From FEN-1191 sp964528845 (GTDB lineage: Bacteria; Pseudomonadota; Gammaproteobacteria; Steroidobacterales; Steroidobacteraceae): a DNA stretch of 64,000 nt. Shown one piece after another: positions 36,451 to 45,454 of this stretch. The first letter of the stretch is position 1. The number at the start of each line of letters is the position of its first letter. The stretch lies in contig CAZGVE010000007.1 in the NCBI GenBank assembly GCA_964528845.1, forward strand, positions 1 through 64,000, read 5' to 3'. A program made the position numbers and the translations under genes. The notes below the pieces were generated by a model. The model saw only the letters and a program-made list of their open reading frames with translations. It ran no database searches and had not been told where the DNA came from.

Positions 36451-36828
36451 GGAGAGTCGGCCTGTAAGCCGGGTTCTGTCGAGAACAGTCATTCCTCTGG
36501 GACGCCCGTCACCGTGCGCCTCAAGCGGCCTACCCGGAAGCACGCGCGGGCTCGCGCTGCAGCCCCTTGTGGGGGCTGCGACTTCCCTATTTGGCCTTGC
36601 TCCAGGTGGGGTTTGCCGTGCCGTCGAATGTTGCCACCGACGCGGTGCGCTCTTACCGCACCGTTTCACCCTTGCCAGCACCGTGACCGGTGCTTCGGCG
36701 GTCTGCTCTCTGTTGCACTTTCCGTGGGCTCACGCCCCCCAGGTGTTACCTGGCACCCTGCCCGCCGAGCCCGGACTTTCCTCCACGTTCCCGCGGGCGA
36801 AACGCAGCGACTGCCCAGCCGACTCTCC
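36451..36828 (-). ncRNA. rnpB: RNase P RNA, bacterial type A
   Basis: The ribozyme of RNase P matures tRNA 5' ends. On the minus strand the 5' part has GAGGAAAGTCCGGGCTC, the universally conserved P4-adjacent block, and the 3' part has AGAGGAATG and ACAGAACCCGGCTTA. The first and last bases pair (GGAGAGTCGGC with the matching 3' end GGCCGACTCTCC), which sets both ends by the P1 helix. The length of about 378 bases is normal for type A. GGGTAACACC-like and GCAAGGGTGAAA segments fit the specificity domain. Its position between mraZ and rsmI is seen in several gammaproteobacteria. Confidence 0.95.
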
Positions 36829-36836
36829 GCGGCTGC

Positions 36837-36865
36837 ACCTTACTGGCTCGTGCCCGGCGACTCAA
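36837..36865 (-). promoter_or_regulatory. Possible rnpB promoter
   Basis: On the minus strand TTGAGT, a 17-base spacer and TAAGGT precede the inferred rnpB 5' end by eight bases. The -35 overlaps the rsmI stop codon. Matches to consensus are moderate (four and three of six), but placement is right. Confidence 0.42.
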
Positions 36866-37764
36866 TCGGATTCGCCGGGCTCCGTCGAGGAGGCCGCGGA
36901 CGGAGCCGCTGCCGCGCGCCGGCTTCGCTGCAGCTGCAGCGCCAGCTCATAGGCCTCGCTGCGGCGCACGCCGGCGAGCTGCGCGGCGATCGCCGCCGCG
37001 CGCGACACCGGCAGCTGCGGCAACAACAGCTGCAGCGCGCGGCGCAGCAGCGGTGCGCTGGATGCTGCGGCAGCCGCATCACCCGCGCCCTCGACCAGCA
37101 GCGTGATCTCACCGCGCGCGAGGTTGGCGTCCGACTGCGCGAGCGCGCACAGCTCCCCGAGGGATCCGCGGTAGACGCTTTCGTGCAGCTTGGTCAGTTC
37201 GCGCGCGATGACCACGGAGCGTCCGGCGCCGAAGGCCGCGGCAAGATCGGCCAGCGTCCCGGCGATTCGATGCGGCGCCTCGAAGAACACCAGCGTGCGC
37301 GCCTCGCCGGCGAGACGAGCGAGCACCTCGCGCCGCTCACCAGCGCGGACCGGCAGGAACCCCTCGAACACGAAGCGGTCAGTGGGCAGCCCGGCGACGC
37401 TGAGCGCGGCAGTCATCGCGGATGCACCGGGGATCGCGCGCACGGTGATGCCGGCCGCCGCCGCTGCACGGACCAGCGCGAAGCCCGGGTCCGACACCAG
37501 CGGCGTACCGGCATCGCTGACCAGCGCGATCACGCTGCCGCAGAGCAGCTGCGCGATCAGGCTCTCGATGCGTTCGGCCTCGTTGTAGTCGTGCAGCGAC
37601 ACCAGCCGGGCCGATACGCCGATTGCGCTGAGCATCTGTCCGGTGTGCCGCGTATCCTCTGCGGCAACGAGATCTGCCTGTGCGAGCGCCTCGCGCGCCC
37701 GCGGACTCAGGTCGCCGAGATTGCCGATCGGGGTGCCAACGACATCGAGGCGGCCCTGAGCCAC
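36862..37764 (-). CDS. rsmI: RsmI, 16S rRNA C1402 2'-O-methyltransferase
   Basis: This 300-residue enzyme uses S-adenosylmethionine to methylate the ribose of C1402. VVGTPIGNLGDLSPRA near 8-23, AEDTRHTG, VSDAGTPLVSDPG and PGASAMTAALSVAGLP are the tetrapyrrole-methylase-fold motifs of RsmI. The start is a GTG at 37764 with GGAG eight bases before it. The gene is divergent from lpoA, as in many gammaproteobacteria. Confidence 0.96.
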   Translation of the reverse strand: MAQGRLDVVGTPIGNLGDLSPRAREALAQADLVAAEDTRHTGQMLSAIGVSARLVSLHDYNEAERIESLIAQLLCGSVIALVSDAGTPLVSDPGFALVRAAAAAGITVRAIPGASAMTAALSVAGLPTDRFVFEGFLPVRAGERREVLARLAGEARTLVFFEAPHRIAGTLADLAAAFGAGRSVVIARELTKLHESVYRGSLGELCALAQSDANLARGEITLLVEGAGDAAAAASSAPLLRRALQLLLPQLPVSRAAAIAAQLAGVRRSEAYELALQLQRSRRAAAAPSAASSTEPGESD

Positions 37765-37770
37765 TATAAT
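37765..37770 (+). promoter_or_regulatory. Possible -10 box of lpoA
   Basis: TATAAT directly follows the rsmI start codon on the plus strand and lies 56 bases before the chosen lpoA start. No good -35 is visible, so the assignment rests on the perfect hexamer and position. Confidence 0.35.
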
Positions 37771-37826
37771 TCTCCGTTCACCGAGCGCGACCGATGCGCA
37801 GGCCTAAAGGTAGCAGGATCCCGTTC

Positions 37827-39758
37827 ATGCAACCGACCGCACCCCTTCGCCCGCCGCTCGCCTTGCCTTGCCCGCTGGCCTGCGCCCGGCCTGCCGCACT
37901 GGCCGCCTTGTTCGCTCTCGCATTCGCGGCGTGCTCATCGCTACCACCACCGCTGCCAGCGCCCGGTACTCCCAGCTGGCCCGGTGCGGCCGAGCAGCAG
38001 GGCGCCGCCGCGGCGGCCCGCCAGGGCGATCATGCCCGAGCGGCGCGCCTGTACGAGCAGGCGGCGGGGTCCCGTACCTTAAGCGAGCGCATCGACCTGG
38101 AACTGGTCGCGGCGCACGAATGGATAGCCGCCGGCAGCGCCTCGGACGTGCAGCGCGTACTCGCGGCGTTGCCGGCGGGCTCGACACCGGCCCAGGTCTA
38201 CGAACGCTCGTTGCTCGAAGCGGAGGCGCCGCTGCTTGGCGGCGGCGTGCAGCTCGCATGGCAGCGCATGGCCGGGCTGGCGGAACCGCCCGCCACGAGC
38301 CCTGCCGGCACGGCACAGCGCTATTTCGCGCTGCGAGAGCGGATTGCTGTGGCCGCGGGGCGGCCGGTCGACGCGGTGCGCGCGGAGCTCGCCTCCGAGC
38401 GCCTCCCGGGCGCGGCGGGACAGCTGATGGCTCTGCGCACAACGCTGCTCGCAGGCCTGCGCGATCAGCGCGACCGTGGCGTGCGATTCGATGCGCAGTC
38501 GATCCAGGACCAGACCGTGCGCGGCTGGCTCGAGCTCGGCGAGATAGCCAATGGCGCACGCGCGCGTTCGCTCGGCAGCGACGCGGCGTTTGCGCGCTGG
38601 CGCGAGCGCTATCCCAACCATCCTGCGTTCGAGATCCTGGCGCAGGCTGAACCGCCGCCACTCACGGCCGGCCTGTCGCATGGCCCGATCGCGCTGCTGT
38701 TGCCGCTCGGCGGCCCGGCGGCGGCGCAGTCCGCGACCGTACGGGATGGTTTCCTGAGCGCGTACTACCAGCTGCCCGCCGCGCAGCGGCCGCCGCTGCA
38801 CCTGTATGACACCAGCGCGATCAGCGTGAGCACGGCGCTGGCCAGTGCACGCAGCGCGGGCAGCAGCATCATCGTCGGCCCGCTGACCCGAGAAGAGGTC
38901 GGCGCGCTCGCCGACGGTGGTGCGCAGCCGGTACCGGTGCTGGCACTCAATTTTCTGCCGGCCGAGCGACCGGCACCGGCGGGCGTGTTCCAGTTCGCGC
39001 TCTCGCCGGAGGAGGAGGCACGGCAGGTAGCACGCCGCATCCTGGCCGACGGCCACCACCGCGGCATCGCCGTGATCCCAGCCGGGGACTGGGGCACGCG
39101 CGTGCGCGAGGCGTTCACGCGCGAACTGCAGGCGGGCGGCGGCAGCCTGCTCGGGGAGGCCGACTACGATCCGGCGAGCCACGACTACGGAGCGCAGCTG
39201 CGCAGCGTGCTGCGAATCGATGACAGCGCGATGCGCCACGACCGTCTGCAGAGTGTGCTCGGCACGCGGCTCAACTTCGAACCGCGCCGCCGTGCCGATA
39301 TTGAATTTCTGTTCATCGCGCCGGCCACCGCGACCAATGCGCGCCTGATCGAGCCGCAGCTGCGCTATTTCTATGCCGGTGATGTGCCGGGTTACACGCT
39401 ATCCAATGCGTACGAGCCTGATTCGACCGCCTCCAACGAAGACATCAACGACCTGCGCTATCCGGACATGCCCTGGATGATCAGTGATGACGCCGCGATC
39501 GACGCGATCCGCAGCAGCGTGCAGCAGGCCTGGGCCGACCGTACGGCCTGGCGCACGCGCCTGTTCGCATTCGGCTACGACGCGTGCCAGTTGATGCTCG
39601 CGATGGGGGGCGCGCGCCACGATATGGCGGATACCCAGATCGATGGGCTGACGGGGCAGCTGCGCTTCGACGCGGAGCGGCGCGTACAGCGCGAACTGAC
39701 CTGGGTGCAGATCCGCAATGGCCAGCCGCGGCGGCTAGGGGCCGCGCCCCCGGACTGA
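37827..39758 (+). CDS. lpoA: LpoA-like outer-membrane lipoprotein activator of PBP1a
   Basis: This 643-residue protein has a signal sequence ending in LAFAACSS, with lipidated Cys36. The N-terminal part (about 60-270) is helical and TPR-like; the C-terminal part (about 290-630) has the periplasmic-binding fold seen in LpoA (GPIALLLPLGGPAAAQS, IIVGPLTREEV). In E. coli LpoA crosses the peptidoglycan and stimulates PBP1a. The ATG at 37827 has AGGA eight bases upstream; an ATG at 37794 would add eleven polar residues. It is divergent from rsmI and followed by yraN, the conserved order. Confidence 0.9.
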   Translation: MQPTAPLRPPLALPCPLACARPAALAALFALAFAACSSLPPPLPAPGTPSWPGAAEQQGAAAAARQGDHARAARLYEQAAGSRTLSERIDLELVAAHEWIAAGSASDVQRVLAALPAGSTPAQVYERSLLEAEAPLLGGGVQLAWQRMAGLAEPPATSPAGTAQRYFALRERIAVAAGRPVDAVRAELASERLPGAAGQLMALRTTLLAGLRDQRDRGVRFDAQSIQDQTVRGWLELGEIANGARARSLGSDAAFARWRERYPNHPAFEILAQAEPPPLTAGLSHGPIALLLPLGGPAAAQSATVRDGFLSAYYQLPAAQRPPLHLYDTSAISVSTALASARSAGSSIIVGPLTREEVGALADGGAQPVPVLALNFLPAERPAPAGVFQFALSPEEEARQVARRILADGHHRGIAVIPAGDWGTRVREAFTRELQAGGGSLLGEADYDPASHDYGAQLRSVLRIDDSAMRHDRLQSVLGTRLNFEPRRRADIEFLFIAPATATNARLIEPQLRYFYAGDVPGYTLSNAYEPDSTASNEDINDLRYPDMPWMISDDAAIDAIRSSVQQAWADRTAWRTRLFAFGYDACQLMLAMGGARHDMADTQIDGLTGQLRFDAERRVQRELTWVQIRNGQPRRLGAAPPD

Positions 39759-39856
39759 GCGCTCCTGTGGCGCCGGACTGGCGCGCCTTTGTGCACCTCA
39801 CCGCCAGATACGCTGGGTTGCACGCGGCGCCGCCGCGCGCATGCTCCACAGCCACG

Positions 39857-40237
39857 ATGGCAGCGAGCACACGAATGCAGCGCGACAGTGCGCGGCGCGG
39901 CAGCGCGGCCGAGTGCCGCGCCGCCCGGATCCTGGCCGCTGCGGGATTCGAGCTGGTGGTGCGCAACTACCGCTGCCGCATGGGCGAGCTGGACCTGGTC
40001 GCCCGGCGTGGGCAGCTGCTCGTGATCGCCGAGGTGCGGCAGCGCACGCGCGCGGATTTCGGCGGTGCCGCCGCCAGCATCACGGCCCGGAAACGCCGCC
40101 GCATCGTACGCGCAGCGGGCCACCTGCTGCAGGCGCGGCCGTCACTCGCCCGCCTCTCGGTGCGCTTCGACGCGCTGCTGGTCAACGGCGCGGACGGGCC
40201 CCTGGAGTGGATCGAAGCCGCGTTCGAGGCTACTTGA
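39857..40237 (+). CDS. yraN: YraN/UPF0102 endonuclease-like protein
   Basis: This 126-residue protein has the Holliday-junction-resolvase-like fold of UPF0102: AARILAAAGFELVVRNYRCRMGELDLVAR and IAEVRQRTRADFGGA. The Glu and Asp of GELDLV and the Glu of IAEVRQR correspond to the putative metal-binding triad; the usual VEVK is VRQ-like here (EVRQR). No activity is firmly established for the family. The start could be 39857 or the ATG at 39875. The gene overlaps the end of sspB by eight bases on the opposite strand. Confidence 0.88.
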   Translation: MAASTRMQRDSARRGSAAECRAARILAAAGFELVVRNYRCRMGELDLVARRGQLLVIAEVRQRTRADFGGAAASITARKRRRIVRAAGHLLQARPSLARLSVRFDALLVNGADGPLEWIEAAFEAT

Positions 40238-40670
40238 CCACCGTCAGCTTCGGTTTGCGCGCACTGGTCGGACCGGCGCGCGGCGCCGGAGCCTCGGGCG
40301 GACTTCCGGAGCCCGGCGGAGTCGGCTCACCCTCGCCTTCAGAGAAGATCATGCCCTCGCCGGTCTCGCGCGCGTAGACTCCGAGCACGGCGCTGAGCGG
40401 CACGCGCACGTGGTGCACTACGCCCGCGAAGCGAGCGTCGAATTCGATCCAGTCGTTCTTGAGCTGCAGTCGCTGCGTGGCCGTCACCGACAGGTTCAGC
40501 ACGATCTTGCCGTCCTTTACGTACGCCGCCGGCACCTCGACGCCCGGCCGCTGCGCATCGACGATGACGTGCGGCGTCAGACCGCTGTCGGTGATCCACT
40601 CGTGCATCGCGCGCAACAGGTAGGGGCGGCGTGGCACCACGCTGCCGTCGCTGCCGCTCCTGGCACTCAT
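40230..40670 (-). CDS. sspB: SspB, ClpXP adaptor for ssrA-tagged proteins
   Basis: This 146-residue protein delivers tagged substrates to ClpXP. The folded domain spans about 12-110 (PYLLRAMHEWITDSGLTPHV, then LNLSVTATQRLQL and GVVHHVRVPLSAVLGVYARE). A flexible Gly/Pro-rich linker ends in a basic tail, RKPKLTVVK, the ClpX-docking peptide. The start ATG at 40670 overlaps the sspA stop in ATGA, so the pair is coupled. Confidence 0.95.
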   Translation of the reverse strand: MSARSGSDGSVVPRRPYLLRAMHEWITDSGLTPHVIVDAQRPGVEVPAAYVKDGKIVLNLSVTATQRLQLKNDWIEFDARFAGVVHHVRVPLSAVLGVYARETGEGMIFSEGEGEPTPPGSGSPPEAPAPRAGPTSARKPKLTVVK

Positions 40671-41293
40671 GAGGCCGGCCTCATCGAGCGCTCCGGCTCC
40701 GACAGGCTGGCGCGGAACGCGGGTCGCGCAAACAGCACCGCCATGTAGCGCGTCAACGCCTGGGCCTGCGGCGGCAGCTCGATCTCATAGCGCTGCAGCC
40801 GCCACAGAATCGGGGCGATGCTGGCGTCCACGAGCGAAAACTCATCGCTCAGGAAGTACGGCTTGACCTTGAAGACGTCCGCGCTCTGCAGCAACGCATC
40901 GCGCAGCACCTTGCGGTTGCGGGCCGCATGCTTCTTGTCGTGATCCTCCTCGATGAGCTGCGCCTGGCCATACCAGTCGCGTTCGATCCGGTACAGCGCC
41001 ACCCGGAACTGGGCCCGCTGGATCGGATCGACCGGCATCAGCGGTGGGTGCGGAAAGCGTTCGTCCAGGTATTCGATGATGACCCGCGAGTCGTACAGCA
41101 CGAGGTCGCGATCCACCAGCGTCGGCAGGCTGTGGTACGGATTCAGGTCCAGCAGGTCTTCCGGATAGCGACCGGGGACGACGTCGATGATTTCGATCTC
41201 GACGCCCTTCTCCGCCAGCACGATCCGCGTTCTATGGCTGCTCGGCGCGTCCGGCGACGAGAACAGGGTCATGATCGAGCGGCGGCTGGACAA
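40667..41293 (-). CDS. sspA: SspA, stringent starvation protein A
   Basis: This 208-residue glutathione-S-transferase-fold protein binds RNA polymerase and aids stationary-phase and acid survival in E. coli. The thioredoxin-like half (MTLFSSPDAPSSHRTRIVL) and PTLVDRDLVLYDSRVIIEYL are clear; the PHP-type surface loop is seen in FPHPPLMPVDP. A TTG at 41293 is preferred as start because AAGGAG lies eight bases before it, whereas the ATG at 41272 is 29 bases from any ribosome site. It is next to the bc1 operon, as in many beta- and gammaproteobacteria. Confidence 0.93.
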   Translation of the reverse strand: MSSRRSIMTLFSSPDAPSSHRTRIVLAEKGVEIEIIDVVPGRYPEDLLDLNPYHSLPTLVDRDLVLYDSRVIIEYLDERFPHPPLMPVDPIQRAQFRVALYRIERDWYGQAQLIEEDHDKKHAARNRKVLRDALLQSADVFKVKPYFLSDEFSLVDASIAPILWRLQRYEIELPPQAQALTRYMAVLFARPAFRASLSEPERSMRPAS

Positions 41294-41336
41294 GTACGGC
41301 TCTCCTTCAGGGCCTTGTGGCCAGGCGCGCGTGCGA

Positions 41337-42128
41337 TCAGCGCACCACTTTCCAGTACTCTTTCTTCAGCAGCCAGACGAATATGGTGAGCATCGCCAGG
41401 AACAGCACGACCCAGATACCCTCGGCGTGCCGCTCAATCTGCGCCGGCTCGCCGGCGTAGTCGAGGAAATTCACGATGTCGCGCACGAACGCATCGTAGT
41501 CGGCCGCGTCGAGCTGGCCGGGAGCCACGATCTGGAAGTGGTCCACAGGCTTCTGCTGCTCGGCGGCCGCTCCGGCAGCCGCTTCGCGGAACACCACCGA
41601 CTTGACTCCCTCGAGGCTGGAGAGCACGGCCGGCATGGCCGTGCTGGGATACGCGAGATTGTTGGTGCCGGTGGCCTGCTTCGGATCGACATAGAACGTC
41701 TTCAGGAAGCGGTAGACATAGTCGACGCCTTTCGAGCGCGCGATCAGCGACAGATCCGGGGGCACCTTGCCGAACCAGCTCAGCGCGTCCGCAGGCGGCA
41801 TCGCGGTCGTGATGTAGTCGAGATTGTTGCTGCCTGGCGGGACCAGCGACGCGGTGAGCGCAGCGGGCGGGATTTTGAGATCGTCCGCCATGCGCTGGTA
41901 GCGCAGATATTTCACCGCGTGACAGCCATTGCAGTAATTCATGAAATCGCGCGCACCGCGCTGCAACGAGGCCAGATCACTGACGTCGTTGCCGGCGCGC
42001 CAGTGCTCCCAGTCGAGTGGCGCTGACTCGGTCGTGGCCGGTGCGTCCGTGGCAGGCTCGGCGGCATGAACCGCGACCAGGAGCGGGGCGCAGAGCAGCG
42101 CCCGCAGGATATTGACGACCTTAACCAT
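41337..42128 (-). CDS. petC: Cytochrome c1 subunit of complex III
   Basis: This 263-residue haem protein accepts electrons from the Rieske centre and passes them to soluble cytochrome c. A signal peptide ends near HAAEP. The haem-binding CNGCH lies at 66-70, and the distal Met is probably in STAMPAVL. One C-terminal membrane helix (VVLFLAMLTIFVWLL) anchors it. The ATG at 42128 overlaps the petB end by eight bases. Confidence 0.95.
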   Translation of the reverse strand: MVKVVNILRALLCAPLLVAVHAAEPATDAPATTESAPLDWEHWRAGNDVSDLASLQRGARDFMNYCNGCHAVKYLRYQRMADDLKIPPAALTASLVPPGSNNLDYITTAMPPADALSWFGKVPPDLSLIARSKGVDYVYRFLKTFYVDPKQATGTNNLAYPSTAMPAVLSSLEGVKSVVFREAAAGAAAEQQKPVDHFQIVAPGQLDAADYDAFVRDIVNFLDYAGEPAQIERHAEGIWVVLFLAMLTIFVWLLKKEYWKVVR

Positions 42129-43377
42129 GGTACGTGACTCGCTCGGGAACGGGCTTGACCGGATCAATTCGCGAATAGAACGGCATCAGCACGAAGAACG
42201 CGAAGTACGGCACCGCGAACACGCGCGACAGCGTCACGTACACACCTTGGGCCGGCTGCATGCCGAGGTACATGAGTGCGAGGAAGGAGACTGCGAACAG
42301 GCCCAGGAACGTCTTGTAGATCCAGCCGCGGTAGCGGACCGACTTGACCGGCGAGCGGTCCAGCCACGGCAGGAAGAAGAATGCCGACACCGCGATCAGC
42401 ATCAGCAACGCGCCCATGCGCTGGTTTGGCACCGCGCGCAGAATCGCGTAGTAGGGCGTGAAGTACCACGACGGGGAGATCGGATCCGGCGTCGAGAGCG
42501 GGTCGGCCGGCCCGAAATTCGCCTTCTCGAGGAACAGGTCACCGAAGGTGGGGACGAAGAACACCACCGCCGCGAACAGCGTCAGGAATACTCCCGTCCC
42601 GAACAGGTCTTTGACCGTGTAATAAGGATGAAACGGGATCCCATCGAGCGGCACGCCCTTGTCGTCCTTTTTCTTCTTGATGTCGACGCCGTCGGGATTG
42701 TTCGACCCGACCTCGTGCAACGCCACCAGATGTAGCACTACCAACAGCAGCAGCACCAGCGGGACGGCGACGACGTGCAGCGAGAAGAAACGGTTGAGCG
42801 TCGCATCGGCAATACCGTAGTCGCCGCGGATCCACTCGACCAGACCCGGCCCGATGGCCGGGATGGTGCCGAACAGGTTGATGATCACGGTGGCCGCCCA
42901 GAACGACATGTTGCCCCAGGGCAGCACGTAGCCCATGAACGCCTCGGCCATCAGCGCCAGATAGATGATCATGCCGAACAGCCACAGCAGCTCGCGCGGC
43001 GCCTTGTAGGAGCCGTACATGATCCCGCGGAACATGTGCAGGTAGATCACGAGGAAGAAGGCCGAGGCGCCGGTCGAATGCAGGTAGCGCAACAGCCAGC
43101 CGTACTTCACCTCGCGCATGATGTATTCGACCGAATCGAAGGCCGTGGCCTCCCCGACCTTGTAGAACATGGTCAGAAAGATCCCGGTCACCAGCTGCAT
43201 CACCAGCACCAGCAGCGCGAGCGAGCCGAAGTAGTACCAGACGTTGAAATTCTTCGGCGCGTAGTACTCGGACGCCTGGCTGCGCCAGAAGGCCGCCACC
43301 GGGAGCCGGTAGTTGAGCCAGCCCCAGAATCCGCCTTGGGGCACGACCGCGCCGCCCGCCTTGTCGTTGCCGGCCAT
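42121..43377 (-). CDS. petB: Cytochrome b subunit of complex III
   Basis: This 418-residue integral membrane protein carries both b haems and the quinol sites. Eight helices can be followed, with paired haem His residues in the second and fourth (LHSTGASAFF, YLHMFRG; FFSLHVVAVPL, VLHLVALHEVG). The Qo-site motif PEWY is replaced at the expected place by a PSWYFTPYYA sequence. The start shares one base with the petA stop (TGATG). Confidence 0.96.
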   Translation of the reverse strand: MAGNDKAGGAVVPQGGFWGWLNYRLPVAAFWRSQASEYYAPKNFNVWYYFGSLALLVLVMQLVTGIFLTMFYKVGEATAFDSVEYIMREVKYGWLLRYLHSTGASAFFLVIYLHMFRGIMYGSYKAPRELLWLFGMIIYLALMAEAFMGYVLPWGNMSFWAATVIINLFGTIPAIGPGLVEWIRGDYGIADATLNRFFSLHVVAVPLVLLLLVVLHLVALHEVGSNNPDGVDIKKKKDDKGVPLDGIPFHPYYTVKDLFGTGVFLTLFAAVVFFVPTFGDLFLEKANFGPADPLSTPDPISPSWYFTPYYAILRAVPNQRMGALLMLIAVSAFFFLPWLDRSPVKSVRYRGWIYKTFLGLFAVSFLALMYLGMQPAQGVYVTLSRVFAVPYFAFFVLMPFYSRIDPVKPVPERVTYHG

Positions 43378-44003
43378 CAGGCTGCTCCCGCGGCATCACC
43401 GCCATCCAATCCGATCACGAGCGTGTTCTCCGTGCTGAAGCTGTATGGGGGTATGCGCAGATTGGTCGGTGCCGGTGACCCGTTGAATACCCGGCCGGCG
43501 AGATCGAAGCGCGAGCCATGGCAGGGGCAGCGGAATCCGCCGGGCCAGCTTGCGCCGAGTACCGGGTCGCCCGGATCGAAGAACTGCTTGGGCAGGCAGC
43601 CCAGGTGCGTACAGATGCCGATGAGTACCAGGACGTCGACGCGGCGTGAGCGCATTTCGTTCTTGGCATAGGCGGGCTGGTCCGAGTCGGCCGATTTCGG
43701 GTCCTTGAGGTCCGCGTCGTTCTTGGGCAGCGCATCGACCAGCGCCTTGTCGCGGCGCACGATATAGATGACCTGCTTGCGCCAGGTCGCGAGGATCATC
43801 TGACCCAGCTCGAGCTTGGTGATATCCACGGTGACTGGGGCGCCCAGGGCACGAGCCCGTTCCGAGGGTGTCCAGGATTCGACGAACGGCACCAGGGTCA
43901 CCGCGACGCCGACGGCAGCGGTGGCACTGGCCGCGGCGGTGAGAAACTTTCGGCGGCTTTCGTCAATCTCTATGTCATTGGCTATCGCACCGCTGTCGCT
44001 CAT
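43377..44003 (-). CDS. petA: Rieske iron-sulfur subunit of complex III
   Basis: This 208-residue protein carries the 2Fe-2S cluster. Ligands are in CTHLGC (Cys131, His133) and CPCHGS (Cys159, His162); Cys136 and Cys161 form the stabilising disulfide. The twin-arginine sequence SRRKFLTAA at 16-24 precedes the only membrane helix, so export by Tat is expected. It is the first gene of the petABC operon. Confidence 0.96.
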   Translation of the reverse strand: MSDSGAIANDIEIDESRRKFLTAAASATAAVGVAVTLVPFVESWTPSERARALGAPVTVDITKLELGQMILATWRKQVIYIVRRDKALVDALPKNDADLKDPKSADSDQPAYAKNEMRSRRVDVLVLIGICTHLGCLPKQFFDPGDPVLGASWPGGFRCPCHGSRFDLAGRVFNGSPAPTNLRIPPYSFSTENTLVIGLDGGDAAGAA

Positions 44004-44086
44004 TTCGTACCCGCCTTCCGTTCGTCGCGCTGTGACAAATGCCGACCGTGACCAGGGTCGCTGCCTAAACCGCCGGGGAGTGTCGC

Positions 44087-44092
44087 ATTATA
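44087..44092 (-). promoter_or_regulatory. Probable -10 box of the petABC operon
   Basis: A perfect TATAAT on the minus strand lies 84 bases before the petA start, in the divergent gap with the degS-like gene. No convincing -35 was seen at normal spacing. Confidence 0.4.
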
Positions 44093-44146
44093 CACAACCC
44101 TCCAGGCTCTTCGGGGGCCATGGGGAACGCAGGAGACTAAAGGCCG

Positions 44147-45406
44147 ATGACTCTCAAGCGCATGGGACGCGCGATGACCTTTCTGGCCGGCTGCATCATC
44201 GGCGGCCTGGCGCTCGCGTTCGTCCTCGTTTATTTCAACCCCGGGTTGCTGCAGCGACCGGCGGACTCGGCTGCCGCCCACCCCGATGGCGCGCCAGCCG
44301 AGGTTGCGGTCGTGCCCTCGCCGGGTGCAACCGCCACGCCGCTGCGCACCACGGTGGTACCGCCGCCCGACAATGCTGCGGCGCGCCCGTCGACACCAGC
44401 CGACTCCACTACGGCCCTGACCGCCGAGTCCTACGCGGCCGCAGTGAAGCGGGCCGCTCCGGCGGTGGTCAATATCTCGACCGCGCGGCTCGTGACCGAG
44501 CAGATCGAACCTTCGATGTTCGACCAGCTGTTCGGCGACCTGCGCCCGATGTATCGACGGCGGGTAGAGCGGGCGCTGGGCTCGGGAGTGATTGTGGATG
44601 GTGCGGGCCACATCATCACCAACAACCACGTGATCGCGAACGCCGATACGATCATGGTGCAGCTGGCCGACGGTCGCGTCACTCGCGCCTCGGTCGTGGG
44701 GCGCGATCCGGATACCGATCTTGCGGTGCTGTCGATCCGTCTGCCGCGCCTGCCGGTGATGCCGTTAGGCCGTTCAGACCAGCTGCAGGTCGGAGATGGA
44801 GTGCTGGCCATCGGCAATCCGCTCGGCCTCTCGCAGACCGTCACGCACGGCATCGTCAGCGCGACCGGACGCAGCCAGCTCGGCGTCGCGACCTTCGAGA
44901 ACTTCATCCAGACGGATGCCGCGATCAATGCCGGCAATTCAGGCGGCGCACTGATCAATACGCTCGGCGAGCTGATCGGCATCAATACCGCAGTGCTCGG
45001 CAAGAACAGCGGCGGCGACATCAGCGTCGAGGGCATCGGCTTCGCGATCCCGGTCAATCTGGCGCGCGGCGTCATGCAGGGAATACTCGATCATGGACGC
45101 GTGATCCGCGGCTGGAGCGGCATCCTGCCGGAGGACGTCGATGACCAGCAGGCCCAGCAGCTCGGTCTGGCGCGTGGCGGCGTCGTGGTCACGAACATGT
45201 ATCGCGACAGTCCCGCGGCCAAGGCGGGCCTGCGCCTCGGCGACATCGTGCTGGCCATCGACGGCCACCCGGTGCACAGCGCGCAGGACACGCTGGCACA
45301 GATCGCCGCCAAGACGCCCGGGAGCACCGCGCGTCTGCGCATCCTGCGCGGCGCGAGCGAACTCGAGCTGACGCTCGCGGTGACCGAGCGCCCGAAAACC
45401 GCCTGA
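44147..45406 (+). CDS. degS: DegS/AlgW-type membrane-anchored serine protease
   Basis: This 419-residue protein has one N-terminal membrane helix (about 10-30) and a long Pro/Ala/Ser-rich linker (about 35-90). The trypsin-like domain has catalytic His161 (TNNHVI), Asp191 (DTDLAVL) and Ser265 (NAGNSGG). A single PDZ domain (about 315-410) follows. One PDZ plus a membrane anchor fits DegS, which senses misfolded porins and begins cleavage of the anti-sigma-E factor. The linker is longer than in E. coli. A DegQ-like role cannot be excluded. Confidence 0.9.
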   Translation: MTLKRMGRAMTFLAGCIIGGLALAFVLVYFNPGLLQRPADSAAAHPDGAPAEVAVVPSPGATATPLRTTVVPPPDNAAARPSTPADSTTALTAESYAAAVKRAAPAVVNISTARLVTEQIEPSMFDQLFGDLRPMYRRRVERALGSGVIVDGAGHIITNNHVIANADTIMVQLADGRVTRASVVGRDPDTDLAVLSIRLPRLPVMPLGRSDQLQVGDGVLAIGNPLGLSQTVTHGIVSATGRSQLGVATFENFIQTDAAINAGNSGGALINTLGELIGINTAVLGKNSGGDISVEGIGFAIPVNLARGVMQGILDHGRVIRGWSGILPEDVDDQQAQQLGLARGGVVVTNMYRDSPAAKAGLRLGDIVLAIDGHPVHSAQDTLAQIAAKTPGSTARLRILRGASELELTLAVTERPKTA

Positions 45407-45424
45407 AGTGCCCGACCGAGCCGA

Positions 45425-45454
45425 CCCGGCCCGGGCCGCGCCGGCCCGGCGGGG
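45425..45454. repeat. G/C-only block with direct repeats between convergent genes
   Basis: Thirty consecutive G and C bases lie between the degS-like and murA stop codons. CCGGCCCGG occurs twice (45426-45434 and 45441-45449), and self-complementary GGCCCGGGCC is inside. It could fold strongly in either transcript and act as a bidirectional terminator, though no U-tract follows. Confidence 0.4.

Noticed and set aside
42121..43377. Defective cytochrome b because PEWY is not exact
   Set aside because: PSWY at the same place is within known bacterial variation and the haem His residues are present.
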